Shown here piece by piece: positions 44,750-54,800 of a stretch of DNA of 64,000 nt. The notes beneath the pieces were generated by a model, which saw nothing but the letters and a program-made list of their open reading frames with translations, did no database searches and was not told where the DNA came from. The number at the start of each line of letters is the position of its first letter. Positions within the stretch are counted from its first letter, which is position 1. This DNA is from Ursus arctos (taxonomy: Eukaryota; Chordata; Mammalia; Carnivora; Ursidae). The position numbers and the translations under genes are program-made. The stretch spans positions 23,927,772-23,991,771 of the forward strand of contig NW_026622874.1 in NCBI RefSeq assembly GCF_023065955.2, read 5' to 3'.

Positions 44750-46230
44750 TTGAGAGTAAAACAATGCTTCCTCTGCACCTGTTCTGTATCCCTGTCCCCC
44801 CTGAAGCAGCAGTTAGGCTGTTGTCAGTCTCCCCACCAGCATATGCCTTCTCCCTATTCAAATTCAGCATAGGAGGCTGTCTTGGTTGAGAAATATGGCA
44901 GAATGAGGTGGTCAGAATCCCCCTTCCCTCCCCAACTACGGGGTAGGGTCTGTTAGATTCCCCCCACCCCCCAGTGCTTGTTTCCTGTCTGGAAGAGGCA
45001 GATTCCAGCACACAGCACCTGTTGGACTTTCCAGTTCTGGAATCTAAAAGTCCTCACTCCTCAGCCTGGGAAGGAGCAGGGAGTGGAAATTGTAAAGGTC
45101 ACCTTTCAGTGATATGCAAATCCCAGACTTCCCTTTTTTTTCCCCTCTGATCTTTCATCCTAAGTGGTTCCTTAGGGCCTCGAAAAATTATTAAATGAGA
45201 AAAATTCACATTGTGATAAATGTGTTTCTATGTCTCAAGGAGTGGAAGTGAAATGCTCTCAGGAATATGACATTCATGACAAAAGCGAACAAAGGGATGA
45301 GGAGGGAGGGTGAGAAAGGGGAAGACATTTAGAAACCCAGGGTTCTTGAGTACTTCTCCTATTTTGCAGTATTAGGATGAGACAGGGCTCATTTATTGCC
45401 ATTAATGTAGTTGGTGCTTTAGGGAATGCATCCAAACGGTGGCAGGAGCATTTGCAGGGAGAGTGGAGGCGGCGAGGGACGAGTGTGCAGACAGGCCGGG
45501 GACAGGCGCGCTGTGGGGAGGATGCTGGGCATTGGCAGTCAGGGCGAATTCAGGAGTTGGAGGCAGGCAGATGGTTGGTTAGGGTGTGGGGTAGGGCTGA
45601 CCATCAACAGCCAGGAGGGCCAGCCCATGTGTGAGTGTCAGACCACAAACACCTAGTAAAGGGCCTGCGAAGGGCCCTAGCCAACAAACACTGAAAGGGC
45701 CATCCATCAGCAGTCAGGCTCCCAGGAGGCTGAAGACGAGCAAAGGTCCCCAGGGCCCAACACCTCCGCAAGACTTTGGGAGCTAAAGATCTGCCCTCCT
45801 TGGAAGCTGCCCCAGGGCTCCCTCCAGGTGGGAACCAGGGTCCCGCGTGAGCCAAGAGGGTTGGGGAAACACGGCTGGAGAGGGTGGCAGGAAAAGCAAC
45901 GGAACTCAGTTTTCCTGCAGAGATAAATCAAAGCCCTGATAGTCATGGAAGGACGTCAGCAGAAAAAGGGGTTCTCTGCTGCCACACGTGGGAACTGCAT
46001 ACACAAGGGACCGAAGGAGCAAAGAAGTCCAGAGCCAGTGATGACACACACGAAGGGTAAAGAGCGCAGGTGGAAGATGTGTGCGGCAGGAGAAGAACGG
46101 GGTGAGCAACGAAGAGGGAGGGAGGGAGGAACCAAGAAGACAGCTGGAGGAGTTCGAACATCCTGTCAGGATTACCCAAGCTTACACTTTAGTCTTCTCA
46201 TGGTGGAGAAGGCCACACCACAGGCTGGCA
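44750..46230. other. Intergenic, nothing recognised
   Basis: Unique-looking sequence without recognisable exon, RNA gene or repeat. Confidence 0.4.
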
Positions 46231-46234
46231 TGGT

Positions 46235-46480
46235 GCGTGCTTGGGAACACAGGCCCTGGAGCTGGACTGAGATCAAAACCCAGCTTGACCATACGTAGCT
46301 GTGTGACCCGAGCCAGTTACTTACCCAGTCTCTGCCACAATCTCCTCAAATGTAGAATGAGGACAAGATGGCAACCATCTTGCAGGGCACTGGGGAGAGC
46401 TGGAAGGTCATTCAGGGAAGAACACACAGAAGAGGGCGTGGCACGTAGTAGGTACGCAACAAAGGCTAGCTGTTATGATC
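46235..46480 (+). repeat. MIR SINE
   Basis: 'gagatcaaaacccagcttga', 'cgtagctgtgtgacccgagc' and 'acgtagtaggtacgcaacaa' give a long MIR in order. Confidence 0.8.
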
Positions 46481-46494
46481 TGTGTTGAAAGAAG

Positions 46495-46995
46495 CTAGCC
46501 AGCCAGCCAGCATTTATCTAGAACACGCACTGAACTGCGTGTGGTGCTAGGGGCTGAAGACGGAGAGGTGACTAAGGCAACGGTCCCTACCCTCATAAGC
46601 AAACAGGCGCTCATAAGCAAACAGACTGAAAATCAAAAGTAGGCCTCAAAATTAAGTTAAAAAGTCAAGAAGAGTCCACGCTGGTCCTGTGGTTCTAGGA
46701 GTAACAATGGTGGTTGCCTTCCTCTGATGGGGGGTAGGTAGGACTGGCTGGAAGGAGCATGAAGCAAATTTCTTTTAAAATGAGTAGCACAGAGAGGAAC
46801 GGGATGTGTAGGCCCAGAGAACCTCATGGTCAGGGCTTTGTCCGTGCAAGGCGGCGTGGAGCCATGGGAACCTGCCAACTGCTGAGTTTGCCCGGGGTTT
46901 AGGGTGTGAGGTGATGGGTGTGAGATCAGACGGTGAGAGCCTTATATGCGCCCCGGAGGAGTCTAGACAGGCTCCGCTAAGCCACGGGTACCGGG
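46495..46995 (+). repeat. Ancient LINE-type repeat
   Basis: It opens with 'agcatttatctagaacacgc' and 'tggtgctaggggctgaagac', and carries 'gagagccttatatgcgcccc' near its end. The order matches the repeats at 41090 and 54740. A 15-bp direct repeat ctcataagcaaacag sits near 46592-46624. Confidence 0.45.
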
Positions 46996-46999
46996 GACG

Positions 47000-49136
47000 A
47001 CTTTCAGCCTCCTCCCCAAGTGGCTGAGACTGCCCTGCCTTGGAAGCTAGGGGTCCATTGGCCTGGTTGGGGAGAGAAAAGCAGGCTTCCCAAACTCCCA
47101 TTCCCTCAGAGCTTCTCCCAGGCAGGAGGGAGGAAAGAGGAAGACAAGTGGGAGAAGCATAAAACAGCCATGAAAGTGAGCTGTACCCAGTGCTCTGAAG
47201 GCTCACGGGGAAAAACAACTGTTTCCTGTATCCGGCCCCCCTTTCCCGGCTTCAGGAGGGGATCTCTCTCGCCTTCCCGAGCTGCCTCGCCAGATGTGCT
47301 GCTCCTGTTTTCATGCTTCTATCAAACAGTGACACCCGGTTGGGCATCCTGCACGCCTGAGAGCCTCTGCTGCATATAGGGAGTTCCTAAATCTTCCTGC
47401 ACCGCTGAACTACCACTGGCTTTCCCTAGCTGTTTCTCCCACGTGCAGCATGCTCGAACCCCACTCACTCCTCTTCCGATATTGCAGACCTGCCCGGATC
47501 TCTCCCCATCCTGGACTTCTGTTGCCACTCCTGTCAATAACTTCCTTTCACCCTTCCCTGCCCTGCTAGTTCCGTTTCCTCCAAGAGGAGGAATTAGAAG
47601 GTCATTAAACTCAGTGAAGAGCCTAAAAGCTGTGTGATTTCCCCACCGGCTAGGGGACATAATAAATTCCTAATAAATATTTATCAGCGGATCGATGATT
47701 GAATTAGGAACATCCAGACCCCTGTGGAGACCATCTGTGCCAAATCAGAAGTTGAGAAAGGATATCCATGTCCCCTGACCCTTTTCAGGAAATAAAGGTC
47801 CTCCGTGAACTTCTGCCGGGGGGGAAAGCATGGTGCTGGGGATGGGGTGGGCAGAGGGGTGGAGGCGGATGGAGGGCCATGTGGCTGGGAGGTGGGGGAT
47901 ATTTAATCCCCATCCCAGATGCCCCGGGCTGCGGAGCTGTGGCCCCACACCCTCCATGAAAGACAGCACAGCTGTGCGGCCAGTGCTGGGCAAAAAAACG
48001 AGGTCATGTTCATGGCAAAGCCAGTGCAGTTCACAGGTGGGCTCAATTTGCTGGATTTACAGCAACCGTGGAGTCATTACTGAAATTGCAGCCACGAACC
48101 AGCCTACCTGCTGGGAAGAGAATTTGGGATACATTGTGAACTTCAAAAAGTTTCTGCCTGGAAACTGAAGAGGTAACCATGGCAACTGGGAGGCAGGTTG
48201 AACTCAGAAAGGGCTCTTCCTCCTGAGCCGGGAGCTTTGTGCTCTTGGATTGGATTTGCCAGACTGCGAGCACCGCTTTGTCTCTCCTGCCTCTTCTGCT
48301 TCCTTTGTTGAGTGAGAGAAAGCCCCAGCTCAGGAATCTGGAGAGCTGGCCGCCGTTCAGGTGTTTTCCCATCCAGGGCACTTAAGTGAGGGCACCTTAG
48401 GCACTGGCTGTTTTGTTGTCTGCAAGATGGAAATTAAAAGGCTCCTCCGGCCTGTTCACGGGGATGCAGATGGAACAGGAAGGTTTAGGGAGACTCTATG
48501 CATAATCACGATTATTGTTGTTATGTGGGTAAGTCTGGGCTGATTCCAACAGCTTGCTCCTGAGGGCAAGACAGGGCATTCGATTCATCCATAGACTTGT
48601 TTTCGTCGCTTGCAGAGGAGCTGTCCCAGACACCACCCACAGCCCCACCTGGCAGCTGCATGACACAATCCTGCACGGGAGCCTGTGCCGCGCAGGTAAA
48701 CCTCAGGCCTCACCTCCGCTGACCAGCTCCTCCACGGAACGTCCTGCTGGCGGGGCGGGTGGGCTGCTGCCTCGTGCGGACGGAGGATTATGCTGAGACA
48801 CACAGACGTGCGCAAGGCACCCTTCCGCTGCCTGGGGGCACACCACAACCCTTGCCCCTCTCCCTGCCCCACGCCAACCAGGTTCTGCACTTGTGAGGCA
48901 GGAGGAAGCGGAGCTGGGGGGGAGGGTGGGCCGCTGGCATCTGGGGTGGTGCTACCAGTGCGTGAGCTGCTCTGCACCTGTGTCTGTCTACTAACCCCCT
49001 GGGAGGCTGGGGAAGGATTTGACTCTGCTCTTCAGAGTGCATTATGTTTTGACTAACTGGGTCATCTCCTGCAGGCCCTGGCTTTGACAGATGACCCCAC
49101 ATGTTGCTCTGATTTGGGCCTCTTTTTTTCTGTTTT

Positions 49137-49138
<2 letters not shown>
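47000..49138. other. Intergenic, nothing firmly recognised
   Basis: AT-rich text around 47650-47700 could be the tail of an L2 or MIR. The GC-rich stretch at 48620-48980 has frames on both strands but no exon signature. Confidence 0.4.
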
Positions 49139-49170
<32 letters not shown>

Positions 49171-49222
49171 CTATATATATATAACTATATATATATATAA
49201 AACTATATATATATATATAGTT
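49139..49222 (+). repeat. (TA)n microsatellite
   Basis: About 80 bases of TATATA broken by 'aactatata' interruptions. It abuts the 3' end of the L1 copy at 49225-49622 and probably grew from its A/T-rich tail. Confidence 0.95.
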
Positions 49223-49224
49223 AT

Positions 49225-49622
49225 TATTAGCATATAGTGTATTATTTGTTTCAGGGGTACAGGTCTGTGATTCATCAGTCTTACACAATACACAGTGCTC
49301 ACCACGACACATACCCTCCCCAGTGTCCATCATCAACCACCCCATCCCTCCCACCTGCCTCCGCTCCAGCAACCCTCAGTTTGGTTCCTGAGATTAAGAG
49401 TCTCTTATGGTTTGTCTCCCTCTCTGGTTTCTTCTTGTTTCATTTTTTTTCTCTCGTTCCCTATGCTCCTCTGCCTTGTTTCTCAAATTCCGCATATCGG
49501 TGAGATCATATGATAATTGTTTTTCTCTGATTGACTTATTTCACTTAGCATAATATCCTCTAGTTCCATCCAAGTCGTTGCAAATGACAAGATTTCATTT
49601 TTTCTGATGGTTGCATTGTATT
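49225..49622 (-). mobile_element. Carnivore L1 3' end, minus strand
   Basis: On the minus strand the order 'gaaatcttgtcatttgcaac', 'gaactagaggatattatgct', 'gagagggagacaaaccataa', 'gtgagcactgtgtattgtgt', 'ctgatgaatcacagacctgt' is that of the carnivore L1 3' region. Low divergence suggests a comparatively young, 5'-truncated copy. Confidence 0.92.
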
Positions 49623-49975
49623 TGTTTTGGGCCTCTTTTGCTACACTACTATTTCCAGGCCTTCCTGTCCCCTCCCCCTTTGTGGTTTCAACCTTTCCTT
49701 CTCTGACCAGCTTTTCTGGGCTGTCTCACCCAGCTTGCTCAGCTGGGGACCTCTTCTCCTCTTATCTCTCTCTCCTGACCTTTCATTTCCAGGCCTTGCT
49801 GAAGAACAGCAACTCTTAGATGCCCCTCACGACATAAAAACCTAAATCCCGAGAGACACAAAAAACTGACTACTTTTCCTTATTGTCTAGCAATTCCTGT
49901 GTCCCTAGTAAATAAACCTGAGAGTTAACATTTACTGAGTGCTAGCTATGTGTTCACCACTGATTTAAGCACCTT

Positions 49976-50325
49976 GTTGGGGGTGCTATGGTATACTGCC
50001 AAGATGCCCTGTTTGGGACCTAGGCCCTCATTCTCCAGCCCATTGTCTGCTGTAGGCCGCCAGCACAGTCCCTCTGGCCTTAACAGAGGGGGTCTCGTTG
50101 CTTAGGATTAAGCCACGTTCTTAGGGAAACCACATCCAGTGAATGGCCAATGTGGTACAAAGGCCCTGGGGCCAACTATGGTCTCTGTTGCAGCAACCTG
50201 GCATTTAACTCCTCGCTCTGAGCAACCCTGTTTCCCTCACTCCCTCTCTGGTCTGAGAACTCTCCCCAGCAAGGCTCTGCCTCAGGGGAACTGTGTTTCC
50301 TGTCTCCTGGGGAACTCAAACTAAG
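49976..50325. other. About 350-bp unidentified insert in MIR
   Basis: The insert starts 'ttgggggtgctatggtatac' and ends 'ggaactcaaactaagaactt'. Its size and position inside a MIR suggest a solo LTR or a DNA transposon. I recognise no family and see no clear target duplication. Confidence 0.5.
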
Positions 50326-50426
50326 AACTTAGGTAATTCTCACATCTTTATGAAATAGGTGTATCATATTTTCATCTTAGAGATAAGGAAACTGAGACAC
50401 AGAAAGGTTAAGAAGCTTGCCCAAGG

Positions 50427-50629
50427 GATGCCTGGGTGGCTCAACTGTTAAGCATCTGCCTTCAGCTCACGTCATGATCCCAGGGTACTGGGATCAAGCC
50501 CCGCATCGGACTCCCTGCTCCGCGGGAAGCCTGCTTCTCCCTCTCACAATCCCCTTGCTTGTGTTCCTTTTCTCGCTGTCTCTCTCTGTCAAATAAATAA
50601 ATAAAATCTTTAAAAAAAAAAAAAAAAAA
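50427..50629 (+). mobile_element. CAN-SINE, plus strand
   Basis: The head GGATGCCTGGGTGGCTCAAC precedes the 'tcaaataaataaataaaatc' tail and an A run. Flanks 'agcttgcccaagg' (about 50413) and 'agcttgtccaagg' (about 50634) form a target duplication with one change. Confidence 0.92.
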
Positions 50630-50924
50630 GCAGCAGCTTGTCCAAGGTCTCCCATCAGTAAGTGGTGCAGCCATGATTCGATATCTGGAAATCCATCTCT
50701 GGATTCCACACTCTAAAGCTCACATGCATTCTCATTAATGGCAATCCCAAGGGGGGACCTGAGGGGCAATGGTGGGAGGCGAGGGGTGCTGTAAGGCCTT
50801 TATGGGAAGGTGAGGAGAGAGGGAGAACATTTCTTATCTTGACCTCAGAGATAAGGACACTGAACTAGGTGCTGCTTAAACCCAGGACCATTCATCAGTT
50901 TAGAGAGGTGTGCGGATTCTACTT

Positions 50925-51056
50925 CTGGCTGGGAGGGCAGTGGAAAATCGTGGTAAATTCGTATTTGAATTATGGCACTAATTGTGTAACGCTGAGCAAA
51001 TTATTTAACCTGACTCTTGGTAAAAATGCCTGGCACACAGATGCTCAATAAAGAGC
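50925..51056 (+). repeat. MIR SINE fragment upstream of RGS16
   Basis: 'gctgagcaaattatttaacc' and 'gcctggcacacagatgctca' followed by 'ataaa' give the MIR 3' half. Confidence 0.7.
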
Positions 51057-51084
51057 CCCCCCCCCGGCCCCCACCCCACCCGGG

Positions 51085-51270
51085 GCCATTCGTCTGCTAA
51101 TTCCAACCCTCTGATCTTGGGTAAGTCTTTCTAACTTTCTGACTCAGTTTCTTCATCTCTGAAACGGAGGTGATGAGATGAGGAGCTGCGGTAAAGGGTA
51201 AAGGGCTTACTTAGCCCCATGGGCATTCGGGTGGGTGCACAGTAAGTAGTAGTTATCAGTATAATCATGA
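51085..51270 (+). repeat. MIR SINE just upstream of the RGS16 promoter
   Basis: 'cttgggtaagtctttctaac', 'ttctgactcagtttcttcat' and 'gtgcacagtaagtagtagtt' are in MIR order. The element ends about 440 bp before the predicted start site. Confidence 0.75.
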
Positions 51271-51279
51271 CGCTGTCTC

Positions 51280-51800
51280 GCGCGGCTTGCACCGCTTGCT
51301 CCCGTCCATCAGGACCGAGTAGGTTCAGGAACAGGCTGTGATCCGCACGGTGTGTGCCTCCCCAACGCGCCACCCCCACGCAAATCCGCCCGCTACCGCT
51401 GAGTTGGTTTTCTGATTTTACTAGAGACCGACGGGTTTTTTTCCTACTAAACTGAGTGGGCGCTTCTCGGTCCGTGTGACTTCCCCGCCGCTTCTCCTTC
51501 CGCAAGCCGGCGTAGCCCGGAGGACAGGGCAGCCGCGAGCGCCCGGCTGTGCGCAAGTTGCGGGCGCCGCGCCCCGCCCCGTCGAGCTCCCGGGCCCCGC
51601 CTCCATCGTCCCCGCGCGCCGTCCCGCTCTCCGATTGGTCGTCGGCGCTCAGCCCCGCCCCGCTCCCTCCGAGGGAATAAAAGCCGGGGTAGCTGCGGGT
51701 CCCCGTTAGCAGCCTGATAAAGCCGAGGCGCCTTGGGGAGTGCCAGCCGCCGCCCCTGCCCCTTTGCCGCCTCACGTCCGAGGTGACCACTGGAGCCCGT
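51280..51800 (+). promoter_or_regulatory. RGS16: RGS16 CpG-rich promoter region
   Basis: CpG dinucleotides become dense from about 51280 and remain so through the first exon, unlike the flanks. Several GC boxes (CCCCGCCC around 51573 and 51653) can be seen. It is a CpG-island-type promoter with core elements listed separately. Long frames on the minus strand here are a result of the GC content. Confidence 0.8.
51634..51683 (+). promoter_or_regulatory. RGS16: RGS16 core promoter: inverted CCAAT and TATA-like box
   Basis: An inverted CCAAT box ATTGG (51634-51638), a GC box (51653-51660) and a TATA-like AATAAAAG (51676-51683) are in canonical order. They predict initiation near 51705-51712, which gives a 5'UTR of about 130 nt without upstream ATG. 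The spacing is typical of an inducible, immediate-early-like gene. Confidence 0.65.
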
Positions 51801-51840
51801 CACCATCCTCTCCACGACTTCCTGCCCTGAACCCGCAGCC
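51708..51840 (+). other. RGS16: Predicted RGS16 5'UTR
   Basis: From the inferred start to the base before ATG, the leader is CG/CC-rich and contains no ATG. The start codon at 51841 has G at -3. The 5' end is inferred from the TATA-like box and is accurate to only a few tens of bases. Confidence 0.55.
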
Positions 51841-51884
51841 ATGTGCCGGACCCTGGCCGCCTTCCCCACCACCTGCCTGGAGAG
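51841..51884 (+). CDS. RGS16: RGS16 coding exon 1
   Basis: Fourteen codons plus two bases encode the start of the membrane-targeting helix, with Cys2 and Cys12. The donor is GTAAGA. The exon ends in the split Arg15 codon AG|A. Confidence 0.97.
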
Positions 51885-54800
51885 GTAAGAGGGGCTTGTC
51901 CGTGAATCTTGCCAGCTGCCCGCACGAAGTCCAAGTCCCACCAATCCTTAGGGAGTGGAGCGGAGGCTTGGGGAGCGGGCGGGCGGGAGAATGGGACTCT
52001 CGTGACTTGAGTGGAGAGGCAGCGGTCACCTTGGTTCCAGGTTTTCAGAGGCTTCCCTTAGAGTCTTAGAGAAGCGACGGGCCAAGAGAAGGGAGAGGGA
52101 AGAAGGGGAAGCAGAGGAATCACTGCATCCCCCCGTCCTCTGACGAATGGCAGTCCTCAGGTGACCTGCCGAAGCGCGGCTGCAGGAAGAGCACATTGGC
52201 TTCAGCAGGCAGAACTCCCTTTTCTAGTTTCTTCAGTGCTTGCTTTTCATTCTACAGCCCAGATCTAGGAGCATGGCCTTCCCCGGGCCCTGAGAAGGCA
52301 GGGAGGTGTTTTTTTGGGTCCACCAGTGAGGGAGGTGCCCACTTCCCAGGGAGCTACTCAACCACCTCTAGTCCTTGCTGGAGCTGGTGGCTGGGAAGCA
52401 AAAGGTGAAGAAAGTGAAAGCAGGAATCAATTTCCACACAGTTCCAGAAATATTCGTGACAAGCCTAGAGGGTGCTGAACTGCCTTCTGCTAATCAACAG
52501 GCACAAAGATAGATCAGTGTGACTTAAGTGGGAAAAAGCCCATGTGTGCTGTGCTCTAAACTCAGACAGTGTTTAAGTCCTACTGAGGAACAGCCGAAAC
52601 ATTACTTTCATTGTTTCTGGGTTGGTGATATTAAGAGACAAGCGGAGTTGAAGCCCTGGCAACAGCTGAAGGTTCCAGGAACCCTGGAGGCTGGAATTAG
52701 GGTGACACCAGCCTAAACCCTTTGGGACCCCATAAACCTTTTTGCCCTGGCTGAGCCAGTGGGGGATCCTTACGGGTTCCTGCTTCGTCTTCCAGAGCCA
52801 AAGAATTGAAGACACGGCTCGGGATCTTTCTTCACAAATCAGAGCTGGGATCTGATACTGGGAGTGTTGGCAAGTTCGAGTGGAGCAGCAAACACAGCAA
52901 AGAGGGGTAAGTCCTGCTAGCCACTAGCTGGCCTAGGGCCCTGGAGGGGAGGGAGCCAGATTTAGGAAAAGAGCCACAAGAAAGTAAATACAAGGAGAAA
53001 TTAAGACATGCAAGGGTGGGCCTTGGTGATCCCTTCCTGGAGATTTTAGTGAAGATTCCTGCTGGTCTGCTATGGGTGACTGGGTAGGTGGCTCCAGGGT
53101 TCTGAGGTCACCAGGGTACCCAGGGTCGGAATGTCTAGTTACCAGACTCTCCCACCTGGAGATGTCATCGTCCATGCAACAGGGCGGGGACAGGGTCTAA
53201 GAACACTTGAGGTTTTTCAATCAAGATTCTTTTTCCATTAGCATGCCCTTTGCCTATAAGCCCTTTCATATTGGACATCAGCAGTGCCAGGTGCTGCTGT
53301 AGGTCTGGGATTATGGGTAGACTTAATCTCTATTCCTGAGGCCCTTATTTCCTTGGGGGAAGTATAGAAAACAAAGCTCAGAGTCAGAGGAATAGAAACA
53401 ATTTTGGACAGTGAAGAGACAGACTTAGAGTTACTTACTGAGGGCCAGAAGTTCCCTGGCTTTGGCTTCTTATTACTGAATTGTCCTCTAGAAAAATACC
53501 TGTAGCCTCAACTAAGAGTTTGAGGAGTCCGCTCCAATAATCCCTGAGCAAGTGTTTGTGTGAATTATACAACTTCCATCAGAGCTCTGGCTAGGACTTA
53601 GGCTATGCATTAGTGTGTTGGTTTTTTAAATTAAAATCTCAGCCTTTTTAAAAATCTTTTTTATTTTTTAATTTTTTTAGCAGAAACTTCTCAGAAGATG
53701 TGCTGGGGTGGAAAGAGTCATTTGACTTGCTACTGAGCAGTAAAAGTGAGTAGGACCCTGTTGTGTCTGTCTGTGGATGGCACATGTGTACCCATGTGCT
53801 TTGGAGCCAGCCTGAGGGATGCTGAAAAGCGTGGGCAAAATAATAGTCGTAGTAATAATAATAATGATCCCCTAGTGTGCCAGCCTCTGTTCAGAATACA
53901 AAGGCAGGTCCTTGTTCAAGAAAATTACATCCTAAAAATAGAACCATTAACTACAATTGCTGTCTTTCTTCTTTTATTCCCCGCTGTCCTGCTGTCTGAC
54001 CTGTCTCTCCCTCTCCCCTCAACCCCAGATGGAGTGGCTGCCTTCCACGCTTTCCTGAAGACAGAGTTCAGTGAGGAGAACCTGGAGTTCTGGCTGGCCT
54101 GTGAGGAGTTCAAGAAGCTCCGGTCGGCTACCAAGCTGGCCTCCCGGGCTCACAAGATCTTTGAGGAATTCATCCGCAGCGAAGCCCCAAAAGAGGTCAG
54201 AACCTCAGCATTTTCCGTGAATCCTCCAGACCCTGCCTGCTCCTTCCCCACCGAGGATTGGTGGGGGGTGGGGGTGGGGGTCCAGTAGGGGAAGGGTTGA
54301 GTTTAGAGAGTGATCTTATTTGACACAGGGGTGAATGGGCTTCTGTGGCCGGAGACCAGGAAAGCTCTGTCACTTCTGGCTGCTGTTACCCTCTTACCCT
54401 CAGACTCACTGATGGGGCTAGAGGCATTGGCGGGTGTTTTGGCCTCTGTCCATACCCACTTTTGCAAACTAAGGCCTTTTTAGAGGCTCAAAACACACAA
54501 GTGGGGAGACAGGTCAACCTAGGGACCTTGTGTGACCTGGTGCAGTCCCCAGGCTGACCTGCCTCAGGCTGGCTTGTGTGTGGGCGGTGAATTTTTGCAC
54601 CTTCCCTCAGGTCTTGGCTGCCTGCCACCAGCGTTTGGTGAAGCGAGTGGGGCCACCTTGTGGAGAGAGAATAGTAATGCCTTGCTTTTGTAGCCTATGT
54701 TGTATTTTCTGGGCACTTTAATTTTTTCCATGTCATTCTGTAAAGATTTATTCAGCACCAATTACGTGCAAGGCGCAGTTATAGTCACTGGGGACATAGC

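Larger units (their letters stand above)
49923..50720 (+). repeat. MIR SINE interrupted twice
   Basis: Piece one (49923-49975) has 'taacatttactgagtgctag'. Piece two (50326-50425) has 'gagataaggaaactgagaca'. Piece three (50630-50720) has 'tctcccatcagtaagtggtg'. Between them sit a roughly 350-bp unknown insert and a CAN-SINE. The pieces are colinear parts of one MIR. Confidence 0.7.

Noticed and set aside
44582..44889. Histidine/threonine-rich frames as a repeat protein
   Set aside because: They translate the imperfect CA repeat at 44643-44748, so the periodicity is from the microsatellite.
51131..51944. Minus-strand frames of 165-219 codons over the RGS16 promoter, as a possible divergent gene
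   Set aside because: GC-rich promoter sequence lacks stop codons by chance. The arginine/glycine-rich text has no known domain. A divergent non-coding transcript is possible but cannot be judged from sequence.
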